Source of the DNA: Woronichinia naegeliana WA131 | GTDB lineage: Bacteria > Cyanobacteriota > Cyanobacteriia > Cyanobacteriales > Microcystaceae | Length of the DNA: 64,000 bases | Direction: 5' to 3' | NCBI GenBank assembly: GCA_025370055.1 | Contig: CP073041.1 | Coordinates: forward strand, 124,001 to 188,000 | In this document: in pieces, positions 45,842-54,822 of the stretch | How positions within the stretch are numbered: the stretch's first letter is position 1 | Layout: every line of letters begins with the position of its first letter | The notes under the pieces: model-generated | Seen by the model: the letters and a program-made list of their open reading frames with translations, nothing else | Database searches by the model: none | What the model was told of the DNA's origin: nothing | Made by a program: the position numbers and the translations under genes

Positions 45842-46204
45842 TGCTTCTAGAAATAATTTCTGCTCTTTTCGACCACATAGTACTAGTGGTCAGTCATCCT
45901 TGATTTGATGGGTAAAAAGTGTGAGAATGGGGAAGACCTAAACATTCAAGAGAAATCATGGCTAAAAAAAAAATACATAGTTGCTCTGGAGCAAGAAGAA
46001 AGAAAAGAATTGGAAAGTATAACAACCAAAGGAAAATCTCTTGCGTATAGAGTCAACCATGCTCGTATTCTGCTAAAAGCAGACATAAATCAGGAAAAAG
46101 GAGGATTAAGAGATAAAGAAATCAGTGAAGCGCTGGATATCAGTGTTAGCACTATAGAAAGAGTACGACAAAAGTTTGTAGAAGAAAGCGTAGAATCAGC
46201 TCTA

Positions 46205-47335
46205 TACTAAACACGGTCACAGGTTGCGAATTCTAAAAATAAGAGATAATATAATAAAAATAGAAAAATTAGTCAAGAGGCTGAGAAATGATTAAGTTAG
46301 AATTTACAGAAGAAGACAAAAGACTGTTGTCTTACGGTCGGTTTAATCACCCGCATCCTAGAGTGCAGCTAAAGATGGAAGTTTTATGGCTAAAAAGTCA
46401 GGGATTGTCTCATCAAAAAATTGCTCAATTCGCAGGAGTTTCAGTAAATACGGTGACAAGCTATATCCGTGATTATCAAGAGGGCGGGATAGAAAAACTA
46501 AAAGAAATAAAATTTAATCGCCCGAAAAGCGAGTTAACAGAGCATCAAGGGACAATTGAGGCATATTTTGAGTCAAATCCACCAGCAACAATAAATGAAG
46601 CAGTAAAAAGAATAGAAGAATTAACAGGAATAAAAAGAAGTCCGACGCAAGTCAGAAAATTTTTAAAGTCAATAGGAATGAGGTGTCTAAAGGTGGGAAC
46701 AATTCCATCAAAAGCAGATGTAGAAGCTCAGAATAGCTATAGAGAAAAAGAGCTAGAACCAAGGCTAGAAGAGGCAAAAGCAGGAAAAAGGGCAGTTTTC
46801 TTTGTAGATGCCTCTCATTTTGTAATGGGAGCATTTGTAAATTTTATATGGTGCTTCAAGAGGATTTTTATTAAGTCACCATCAGGGAGAAAACGTTTTA
46901 ATGTGTTAGGAGCATTAAATGCAATTACCCATGAAGTAATTATGGTAACGAACAGTTCTTATATTACGGGAACTCAGGTTTGTGAACTCCTAGAAAAGAT
47001 AGCAGAATTAGGACTATTAATACCGATTACGTTGGTATTAGACAATGCTCGTTATCAAAAATGCCGAATTGTACAGGAGTTGGCAGAATCATTAGGAATA
47101 GAGTTACTGTACTTACCTCCTTATTCTCCTAACTTGAATTTAATTGAAAGACTGTGGAAGTTTGTGAAGAAGAAGTGTTTATACGCAAAATATTATGAAG
47201 ATTTTACGCAGTTTTCTGCAGCAATTTCAGGATGTCTTGAGGATGCTAACGTAAAATATAAGGAGGAGCTTGATTCTCTGCTCACCTTACGATTTCAACG
47301 CTTTGATAAATCTCAGATTATGAACGTTTGAAGTA
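46205..47335 (+). mobile_element. IS630-1 copy 2, complete
   Basis: 1131 bp, the same length and ends as copy 1 (5436-6566), flanked by TA. Inserted in the IS630-2 gene at GCTCTATCGCG. Confidence 0.9.
46288..47331 (+). CDS. IS630-family transposase (second intact copy)
   Basis: A 347-residue protein matching the copy at 5519-6562 except AQNSY for AQDSY, plus a silent change near 47074. The helix-turn-helix and the DDE motifs (FFVDASHF, LVLDNARY, NLIERLWK) are intact. Two nearly identical intact copies make this element a likely currently active one. Confidence 0.93.
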   Translation: MIKLEFTEEDKRLLSYGRFNHPHPRVQLKMEVLWLKSQGLSHQKIAQFAGVSVNTVTSYIRDYQEGGIEKLKEIKFNRPKSELTEHQGTIEAYFESNPPATINEAVKRIEELTGIKRSPTQVRKFLKSIGMRCLKVGTIPSKADVEAQNSYREKELEPRLEEAKAGKRAVFFVDASHFVMGAFVNFIWCFKRIFIKSPSGRKRFNVLGALNAITHEVIMVTNSSYITGTQVCELLEKIAELGLLIPITLVLDNARYQKCRIVQELAESLGIELLYLPPYSPNLNLIERLWKFVKKKCLYAKYYEDFTQFSAAISGCLEDANVKYKEELDSLLTLRFQRFDKSQIMNV

Positions 47336-47626
47336 TATCGCGTCGAACGCCCTTAAAGGCAAGACCACGATTGTTAGATGGAGAAAAAGAAGCCTGTTTG
47401 ATTGCAATTGCCTGCACAGAAGCACCAGAAGGAAGAGGGGCATGGACATTGGGATTGTTAGCAGACAAGATGGTGGAGTTGGGTCATGTAGAAGGCATTT
47501 CCCATGAAACAGTGCGTCAAACTCTAAAAAAAACGAACTAAAGCCTTGGTTAAAGGAATGTTGGGTGATTCCCCCCGAAGCCAATGCAGAATTCGTCTGT
47601 TGCATGGAAAATGTGCTGGATATTTA

Positions 47627-49314
47627 GGGCTTGCTGAAAAAAGCTGAAACCTTTACGGAGAAAAATAGTAGGCGAATTAAGAACCGCTAGAATGCACGAA
47701 AATAGGGTAGAATGCCTCAAAACCATTGCATTAAGAAGAGAGAAAGCAGATGTACCGAAAGCAACAGTACTCAATTGAAACACCAGAAAACTTGAAAAAT
47801 CTGTTCGGCGGGCAGTTAGACGAAGAAAATCGTTGGATAGAAATGTCAAAAATGATTCCCTGGGAAGAATATGAGGAAGAATATGCAAAAAACTTCACAG
47901 AAAAAAAAGGAGCCCCAGCCAAATCATTTAGAATGGCATTAGGAGCATTAATTATCAAAGAAATTTCAGGAAAAAGTGACAGAGAAACAGTAGAACAAAT
48001 AAAAGAGAACCCTTATTTACAGTACTTTATAGGAATGGAAAGCTATAGTAGCAAAGAAGCATTTAATGCGTCAATGATGGTTCATTTTCGTAAAAAAATA
48101 GGAATGGAATTAATAAATAAAATTAATAAAGAAATAGAAAAAAAAGCGACGGGTGTAGCGTCAGAAAAAAAAGAAAATGAAGGAAAGTTATTGTTAGATG
48201 CGACTTGTACACCAGCAGATATAAAATATCCAACGGATATAGGAATATTGAATGATGCCAGAGAAAAAACAGAAAAAATAATAGATAAGCTGTATGAAGA
48301 AATAAAAGAGAAAAGGAAAGAAAAGCCGAGGACTTATAGGGAAGTGGCAAGAAAAGAGTACTTAGCCATAGCAAAAAAACGTCGTGTGTCAAAAAAAGAA
48401 AGAAGAAAAGGAACAAAAAAACAACTAGGATATATAAAAAGAAACTTGTCTGATATAGAAAAAATGATAGAAGAGGGAGCAAAGTTAGAAAAACTAACGA
48501 AAAAAGAGCAAGAAGAGCTTGTAACGATAGGAAAAGTGTATGAGCAACAGTTAGAAATGTATGAAAAAAAGACAAATAAAGTAGAAAACAGAATTGTGAG
48601 TGTAAGCCAACCTCACGTGCGTCCAATAGTGCGTGGAAAAGCGGGAAAAGCAGTAGAGTTTGGAGCTAAAATATCGGCAAGTAATGTGAATGGCTTTGTC
48701 TTCTTAGACAAATTAAGTTGGGATAATTACAACGAATCGGGAGATTTACAAGCGCGAATAGAAGAATATAAAAGGGAAACAGGATGTTATCCGGAATCGG
48801 TTCATGTGGATAAAATCTATCGAACAAAAGCGAATCGAGCTTATTGTAAAGAAAGGGATATAAGAATGAGTGGTCCCCGATTGGGAAGACCGCCGAAAGA
48901 GGTGAGCAAAGAAAAAAAGAAAGAGGCACGCTCAGATGAAAGAGTGCGTAATGCCATTGAGGGTAAATTCGGACAGGGAAAGAGGAAATTTAGTCTTGGT
49001 CGAGTGATGGCCAAACTACCTGAGACCTCGGAAACGGTAATTGCGATGAATTTTTTGGTAATGAATCTTTCTACTCTACTTCAGAAGACAAAAAGTAAAA
49101 AGTTGTAGAGTCGTTTTTCTTGTGAAAAATGGTGTTAATTTTCCTCTCTTTTGTGAGGAGTGATTTGTGTTGACCTTTTTAGACAGAAAGGAACAATAGA
49201 TTAAACAAAATCTGTATTTTGATTTGTTTCCATAAGGATAAGTTATCTATGCTTTTTCAGTCCATACTTCCCTAACCCACATTTCTTTCGTTTTTTGACT
49301 TTTTCAGCAAGCCC
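47627..49314 (+). mobile_element. IS-A copy 6, complete
   Basis: 1688 bp, flanked by TATTTA (47621-47626 and 49315-49320) inside IS630-2. Confidence 0.93.
47750..49108 (+). CDS. IS-A transposase, intact
   Basis: A 452-residue DDE enzyme with the same sequence features as the copies at 28588-29946 and 40134-41492. The start ATG follows GAGAGAAAGCAG. No disabling change is seen. Confidence 0.92.
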   Translation: MYRKQQYSIETPENLKNLFGGQLDEENRWIEMSKMIPWEEYEEEYAKNFTEKKGAPAKSFRMALGALIIKEISGKSDRETVEQIKENPYLQYFIGMESYSSKEAFNASMMVHFRKKIGMELINKINKEIEKKATGVASEKKENEGKLLLDATCTPADIKYPTDIGILNDAREKTEKIIDKLYEEIKEKRKEKPRTYREVARKEYLAIAKKRRVSKKERRKGTKKQLGYIKRNLSDIEKMIEEGAKLEKLTKKEQEELVTIGKVYEQQLEMYEKKTNKVENRIVSVSQPHVRPIVRGKAGKAVEFGAKISASNVNGFVFLDKLSWDNYNESGDLQARIEEYKRETGCYPESVHVDKIYRTKANRAYCKERDIRMSGPRLGRPPKEVSKEKKKEARSDERVRNAIEGKFGQGKRKFSLGRVMAKLPETSETVIAMNFLVMNLSTLLQKTKSKKL

Positions 49315-50679
49315 TATTTACAAACGTCCTTATGACCCCAAGCATCCCGTAGTTTGCTTTGACGAAACCAACAAACAATTGGTCAAGGAGAACAAAACGC
49401 CCTTAGTTGCCGAACCAGGACAGGTAGAAAGGTATGACTACGAATATGAACGGAATGGGGTGAGCAATTTGTTTATGTTTTCTGAACCCCTAGCTGGATG
49501 GCGACACGTAGAAGTAACCGAACGTCGTACTAAAAAAGATTATGCTCATCAACTGAAATCTCTGGTCGATATTTATCATCCAGAAGCCGAAAAGATAACA
49601 CTTATTCACGACAACCTGAATACTAATGTTTCCTATGCCTTATATGAGACCTTTGAACCCCAAGAAGCCAAGCGTATCCTTGACAAACTGGATATTCATT
49701 ACACCCCTAAGCATGGTAGTTGGTTCAACATGGCTGAGATTGAGTTGAGCGTTTTATCTCGTCAATGTTTAGCCCGTCGTATTCCTGACAAGGAAACTCT
49801 CAACAATGAAATTGCTGCTTGGGAAAAACACCGAAATGAACAATTGCGTACCATTGATTGGCAATTTACCACTGATGATGCTCGCATCAAACTCAAGCGG
49901 CTTTATCCATCAGTTCTACCTTGACTGACTACTAGATAGAATCAACAGTAAAAATGAATAACCTAAATATTAAAGACCTCGACCACTTAGGAATCGTAGC
50001 GGGAATTATAGATGAAATGGGTTTAGTAGAAATTATCGATGAGGAAGTGGGAACTCATCCTCAAGAAAAGCTCAGTGTAGGTACAATAGTAAAAGCAATG
50101 ATATTAAACTGCTTAGGATGTATCAATGCTCCGTTATATTTGTTGAGTGAGTTTTTTAAAGGAAAAGCATTAGAACACCTATTAGGAGAAGGAATAAAAG
50201 CAGAAGATTTAAATGATGACAAGCTAGGAAGGTCATTGGATAAGGTATTTGGAGTGGGGGTAAAAAACCGGTTCACGAAAATAGTCCTAAAAGCGGCAGC
50301 AATCTTTGGAATAGAACAAAAGTCAAAGCATTTAGACTCAACCTCAATGTCTGTACAAGGGAAGTATAAGGAAAGGATAGAAGATGAGGAAGACGAGCAG
50401 ACAAAAGCCATAAAAATAAAATTTGGTTATTCCAGAGATAAACGACCAGACCTAAAACAGTTTATGTTAAATAGGGCTTGCTGAAAAAGTCAAAAAACGA
50501 AAGAAATGTGGGTTAGGGAAGTATGGACTGAAAAAGCATAGATAACTTATCCTTATGGAAACAAATCAAAATACAGATTTTGTTTAATCTATTGTTCCTT
50601 TCTGTCTAAAAAGGTCAACACAAATCACTCCTCACAAAAGAGAGGAAAATTAACACCATTTTTCACAAGAAAAACGACT

Positions 50680-52219
50680 CTACAACTTTTTACTTTTTGT
50701 TTTCTTTTTTGTCTTCTGAAGTAGAGTAGAAAGATTCATTACCAAAAAGTTCATCGCAATTACCGTTTCCGAGGTCTCAGGTAGTTTGGCCATCACTCGA
50801 CCAAGACTAAATTTCCTCTTTCCCTGTCCGAATTTACCCTCAATGGCATTACGCACTCTTTCATCTGAGCGTGCCTCTTTCTTTTTTTCTTTGCTCACCT
50901 CTTTCGGCGGTCTTCCCAATCGGGGACCACTCATTCTTATATCCCTTTCTTTACAATAAGCTCGATTCGCTTTTGTTCGATAGATTTTATCCACATGAAC
51001 CGATTCCGGATAACATCCTGTTTCCCTTTTATATTCTTCTATTCGCGCTTGTAAATCTCCCGATTCGTTGTAATTATCCCAACTTAATTTGTCTAAGAAG
51101 ACAAAGCCATTCACATTACTTGCCGATATTTTAGCTCCAAACTCTACTGCTTTTCCCGCTTTTCCACGCACTATTGGACGCACGTGAGGTTGGCTTACAC
51201 TCACAATTCTGTTTTCTACTTTATTTGTCTTTTTTTCATACATTTCTAACTGTTGCTCATACACTTTTCCTATCGTTACAAGCTCTTCTTGCTCTTTTTT
51301 CGTTAGTTTTTCTAACTTTGCTCCCTCTTCTATCATTTTTTCTATATGAGACAAGTTTCTTTTTATATATCCTAGTTGTTTTTTTGTTCCTTTTCTTCTT
51401 TCTTTTTTTGACACACGACGTTTTTTTGCTATGGCTAAGTACTCTTTTCTTGCCACTTCCCTATAAGTCCTCGGCTTTTCTTTCCTTTTCTCTTTTATTT
51501 CTTCATACAGCTTATCTATTATTTTTTCTGTTTTTTCTCTGGCATCATTCAATATTCCTATATCCGTTGGATATTTTATATCTGCTGGTGTACAAGTCGC
51601 ATCTAACAATAACTTTCCTTCATTTTCTTTTTTTTCTGACGCTACACCCGTCGCTTTTTTTTCTATTTCTTTATTAATTTTATTTATTAATTCCATTCCT
51701 ATTTTTTTACGAAAATGAACCATCATTGACGCATTAAATGCTTCTTTGCTACTATAGCTTTCCATTCCTATAAAGTACTGTAAATAAGGGTTCTCTTTTA
51801 TTTGTTCTACTGTTTCTCTGTCACTTTTTCCTGACTGGAGAGTGCGAAGTTCTCTGTCAGACATTTTGACAAAATGCCTAAAAGCCTTGCATTGAAAGCC
51901 TTTCAGCGATTGTGAGTCTGGAAGAGGGGTGAAGGACGTTGGGGGCTGAAACCCTAGTAAACTCGTTGATTTTCCTAGAACTTCGCACTGTCCAGTTTCC
52001 TGAAATTTCTTTGATAATTAATGCTCCTAATGCCATTCTAAATGATTTGGCTGGGGCTCCTTTTTTTTCTGTGAAGTTTTTTGCATATTCTTCCTCATAT
52101 TCTTCCCAGGGAATCATTTTTGACATTTCTATCCAACGATTTTCTTCGTCTAACTGCCCGCCGAACAGATTTTTCAAGTTTTCTGGTGTTTCAATTGAGT
52201 ACTGTTGCTTTCGGTACAT
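50680..52219 (-). pseudogene. IS-A transposase interrupted by MITE
   Basis: The 5' part runs from ATG 52219 to 52004 (MYRKQQYSIETPENL...LIIKEIS) and the rest from about 51834 to 50680 (GKSDRETVEQIKENPY...). The MITE separates residues about 72 and 73. One further substitution (SHIEKM for SDIEKM) is present. Confidence 0.9.
51835..51995. mobile_element. 161-bp MITE, orientation 2, inside IS-A
   Basis: This is the exact reverse complement of the element at 1631-1791 over all 161 bp as far as I can read. It is inserted at the same IS-A position with the same duplication TTTCCTGA (51827-51834 and 51996-52003). Confidence 0.92.
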
Positions 52220-52740
52220 CTGCTTTCTCTCTTCTTAATGCAATGGTTTTGAGGCATTCTACCCTATTTTCGTGCATTCTAGCGGTTCTTAATTCGCCTA
52301 CTATTTTTCTCCGTAAAGGTCTCAGCTTTTTTCAGCAAGCCCTAAATATGATATGTAGTGGAGATGGTGGTGTCCCTCTCTTTATGCAATTAGGAGATGG
52401 CAATAAATCGGATAAAAAGGTGTTTCCCCAGATAATCAAAGACTGTCAAGAAACGTTGAATATGGAAGGTTTATCGGTGATTGATGGAGCTTTTTATACG
52501 GCGGAAAATGTGGGCATGGCGAGGTCAATTCAATGGTTAAGTCGTGTCCCTCTGAAAGAAGCCACTGAGACTTTGGCAAATATATCAGAAGACCAATGGC
52601 AGCAGGGTGAACAGGACGGTTATCGTTGGCAAGTGAGGGCTTCGGAATATGGGGGTGAACAGCAACGATGGCTTGTGGTCGAAAGTGCTCAACGTCTCCA
52701 GTCCGATAATAGGTAGTGTTCTGAATCTGTGGAAGCACAT

Positions 52741-53223
52741 CTAAATAAGACATCCAAATTCAAAGCGATTGATAAATAATCCAAGGACAATATCGTGCAT
52801 CACAATAGATTTGGAGAAACAAATCGTTTTTCTCGCTAATCTCTTTATTCGAGTTCTTAATGTCAAGTGCTTTCGTTCGATTTTTTGAGTATTATACTTA
52901 CCCACCTCATGCAATGCTGGCTCAATATGTCGTTCGTAAGCCCCCCATCCATCTGTATAATATTGAGTAATACCAAAAGGTTCTAACAACTCTTTTAGCC
53001 TTAGAAATGCTTCGTCTTTGTGACCAGACAAAACATAAGCTAATATCTCACCTGTCTTATGAGCAATAGCGTGCCATAACCATCTTTGCTCTTTTTTGCT
53101 CTTCACAAAACCCCACATTTCGTCGAGTTCTGCTTCCACGTCATTCCATTGGCAGAGCGTTACAATACTCTGACTGGGTTCCAGTTCTGCTAGTTTTTTT
53201 TCGTTGACGAATACTAAACTAGA
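52741..53223 (-). CDS. insB: IS1 InsB (transposase part of the frameshift fusion)
   Basis: The frame is open from the A-run at the end of InsA to the stop at 52741. It reads LAELEPSQSIVTLCQWNDVEAELDEMWGFVKSKKEQRWLWHAIAHKTGE...YYTDGWGAYERHIEP...QKIERKHLTLRTRIKRLARKTICFSKS. The nonsense codon of copy 1 is absent. One change is AIAHK where the other copies have AIDHK. The protein would be made by -1 frameshifting from InsA. Confidence 0.82.
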   Translation of the reverse strand, partial: SSLVFVNEKKLAELEPSQSIVTLCQWNDVEAELDEMWGFVKSKKEQRWLWHAIAHKTGEILAYVLSGHKDEAFLRLKELLEPFGITQYYTDGWGAYERHIEPALHEVGKYNTQKIERKHLTLRTRIKRLARKTICFSKSIVMHDIVLGLFINRFEFGCLI

Positions 53224-53492
53224 CTCTTTTTTTTTAGTTCACTAATCACTGTTGATGGACTAATCCTCAGCACACGGGCTGTATCCCTTATGCCACTACC
53301 ATTCATTGCCATTTCGGCAATCTTTTCCTTTACTTCTGGCAAATAACCTTTATAAGTATAGTTTAAGATAAATGTGCAACGCTTACATTCTGTATTACGA
53401 TATCTGTAACGCTCTTTCCCCTCCCCAGAGGGGCCGTGTTTCACAATATCCGTACTTTGACAACTTGGGCAAACAATTGCTTTGAATAGCAT
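53214..53492 (-). CDS. insA: IS1 InsA-like protein with altered zinc finger
   Basis: 92 residues, as in copy 1, but ERYRYRNTECKRCTF replaces ERYRCRNTECKRCTF, so one cysteine of the presumed zinc finger is lost. The helix-turn-helix part and the A-run for frameshifting are unchanged. Confidence 0.85.
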   Translation of the reverse strand: MLFKAIVCPSCQSTDIVKHGPSGEGKERYRYRNTECKRCTFILNYTYKGYLPEVKEKIAEMAMNGSGIRDTARVLRISPSTVISELKKKSLV

Positions 53493-53748
53493 GGCACACC
53501 AATTTTAAGATTTACATTTATTTATTATTACTCTTTTCCACAGGTTTAGAACACGACCAAACTATCGTTAATTTGACCTCCAAACACAAACATATTCTTT
53601 CCTTTCTTGGCTCTTCATGTCAAAAGTACTACTTTGTCTCTTGACTTACCTGCGGAATGTGGGCTGCAACGCGATCGCCCCTGAGAACAGTATTAAAATA
53701 AGGTCTGCGATCGCGTTGGAGAAGGAAACATATTGATCGGTGATCGTA

Positions 53749-53973
53749 TTATTCGTATTTATCCTCCAAATAATCTACATAATCAGCTAAAGACATTTCT
53801 GAATCAGGTTGAATAACGCCTATTAAACTTTTCGTCCAGGGATCGAGGTCTGTCAACTGTTTGCGACTCGGCTTGCGATCTTTTCCTCTGGCAATAAAGG
53901 TCAGTTGAGTAAAATCATACTCAGGACGTAAATCATCATCCATATCAAAATTTTGATTCATAAGCTCAATCAT
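53749..53973 (-). CDS. Small acidic hypothetical protein, antitoxin-like
   Basis: 74 residues, possibly starting at the second Met (MNQNFDMDDDLRPEYDFTQLTFIARG). The segment DDLRPEYDF followed by a basic GKDRKPSRKQ resembles short proteins often found beside toxin genes in cyanobacteria, but I do not recognise a named family. It is divergent from the antitoxin/PIN pair at 54038. Function unknown. Confidence 0.55.
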   Translation of the reverse strand: MIELMNQNFDMDDDLRPEYDFTQLTFIARGKDRKPSRKQLTDLDPWTKSLIGVIQPDSEMSLADYVDYLEDKYE

Positions 53974-54037
53974 TTTTGTTCGTAAGGGAGAGAAAAGTTA
54001 TAATGATTATATCGTAATTGAAAATTAACGGTTTCCC

Positions 54038-54310
54038 ATGAGTCAGCAATTAACCTTAGAACTCAGTGATGAAGTTTACAACACTTTACAACATCAAGCT
54101 GATGCGATCGGATTATCTGTCACCGATTGGATAATCACAAAACTCGGCAACTCTGATAGCGTTGAAAAGCAGTCAACTAACACGCAACAAGAACAAGCAA
54201 GGCAACGTTTCAAAAGTCATGCGGGCAGTATCAGTCTAGGTTATGCAACTGGTATAGATAATGAATCTATAGATGCAGACCTGGCAAAGATTTATGCAAA
54301 TGAGAGTTAA
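54038..54310 (+). CDS. Putative antitoxin of PIN-domain toxin
   Basis: The 90-residue protein opens MSQQLTLELSDEVYNTLQHQADAIGLSVTDWI, resembling a ribbon-helix-helix DNA-binding antitoxin. The C-terminal half (QARQRFKSHAGSISLGYATGIDNESIDADLAKIYANES) would neutralise the toxin. The stop is 7 bp before the toxin start, indicating an operon. Such antitoxins usually repress their own promoter. Confidence 0.85.
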   Translation: MSQQLTLELSDEVYNTLQHQADAIGLSVTDWIITKLGNSDSVEKQSTNTQQEQARQRFKSHAGSISLGYATGIDNESIDADLAKIYANES

Positions 54311-54317
54311 ATAACCT

Positions 54318-54710
54318 ATGCTTTTGGATACATCGGGCTTGCTTTGTTATCTTCATTTTGATGAACCCAAACATCAAGAAGCGGTTCAATTTCTTGATAA
54401 TTATGATGGTAAATTATTAACCCATAACTACATTTTAGCTGAATTAGTAGCCCTAGCAATTGCTCGTCGTTTTCCGCGATCACCAGTCTTAGAATTTTTG
54501 TCAGATTTACTCAATGATCCTAATATTGAGACGGTTTGGGTTAGTGAAAAGTTACATAAAGAAGCAATGAAACTGTTGCTTAACAGGGCTGATAAAACCT
54601 ATTCTTTATGTGATGCCGTTAGTTTTGTCCTAATGAAACAACGAAAGATCACTCACGCATTAACAACTGATCGCCATTTTCAACAAGAGGGATTTATACA
54701 GCTTTTATAG
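54318..54710 (+). CDS. PIN-domain (VapC-like) toxin
   Basis: 130 residues. The PIN fold shows the first acidic residue in MLLDTSGLLCYLHFDE, a second in HNYILAELVALA, and the C-terminal acids in YSLCDAVSFVLMKQRKITHALTTDRHFQQEGF. These are the four positions expected of a metal-dependent RNase. VapC toxins cleave tRNA or rRNA when the antitoxin is lost. The pair sits between an IS block and clpB and may help retain the region. Confidence 0.9.
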   Translation: MLLDTSGLLCYLHFDEPKHQEAVQFLDNYDGKLLTHNYILAELVALAIARRFPRSPVLEFLSDLLNDPNIETVWVSEKLHKEAMKLLLNRADKTYSLCDAVSFVLMKQRKITHALTTDRHFQQEGFIQLL

Positions 54711-54822
54711 CGATTTAAAATTTTAAAAACGGGAAAACCCCACTCGCTTATCGGGAAAACCGTCTTCCAACCCCGCAAATTGCCCCTTACAATAAAGACT
54801 GTAATCTCCTATACGAAAGCCT

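Larger units (their letters stand above)
45905..49924 (+). pseudogene. IS630-family transposase split by two IS
   Basis: The segments read MMGKKCENGEDLNIQEKSWL...DISVSTIERVRQKFVEESVESAL (45905-46204), SRRTPLKARPRLLDGEKEACL...ETVRQTLKK (47338-47533) and, in the -1 frame, NELKPWLKECWVIPPEANAEFVCCMENVLD to 47626. The last segment is YKRPYDPKHPVVCFDETNKQL...ITLIHDNLNTN...FNMAEIELSVLSRQC (49321-49924). The DDE residues lie in VVCFDETN, LIHDNLN and AEIE. Eight A at 47526-47533 mark the -1 frameshift site that joins orfA to orfB in such elements. Confidence 0.85.
45886..49932 (+). mobile_element. IS630-2 element carrying IS630-1 and IS-A
   Basis: The ends GTGGTCAGTCA and inverted GTAGTCAGTCAAGG lie next to TA at 45884-45885 and 49933-49934. 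Inside are IS630-1 copy 2 (46205-47335, TA duplication) and IS-A copy 6 (47627-49314, TATTTA duplication). Flanking sequences on the two sides are unrelated IS fragments. Confidence 0.8.
50474..52342 (-). mobile_element. IS-A copy 7, carrying the 161-bp MITE
   Basis: Flanked by TAAATA (50468-50473 and 52343-52348). At 1869 bp it exceeds the standard 1688 bp by exactly the MITE (161), its duplication (8) and a 12-bp insertion near the 3' end of the gene (KKTKKKTKSKKL). Confidence 0.92.
52712..53558 (-). mobile_element. IS1 copy 3
   Basis: 847 bp, the same length as copy 1, in minus orientation, with both IS1 termini. The flanks are two distant parts of IS-B with no target duplication, so a deletion next to the element is likely. 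Confidence 0.9.
49935..53663 (+). pseudogene. IS-B copy 3 in three pieces
   Basis: The 5' piece (49935-50473, MNNLNIKDLDHLG... to ...RPDLKQFMLN) has the correct GGGAATTATAG frame. IS-A copy 7 follows, then the middle piece (52349-52711, MICSGDGGVPLFMQLGD... to ...RLQSDN). IS1 copy 3 comes next, then the 3' piece (53559-53663, ...TIVNLTSKHKHILSFLGSSCQKYYFVS and the end). About 0.68 kb of IS-B between the last two pieces is missing. The 5' terminal 130 bp are also absent. Confidence 0.88.

Noticed and set aside
53749-54710. A three-gene toxin system including the divergent 74-codon ORF
   Set aside because: Only the tandem pair at 54038-54710 has the spacing of a toxin-antitoxin operon. The divergent small ORF may be unrelated.
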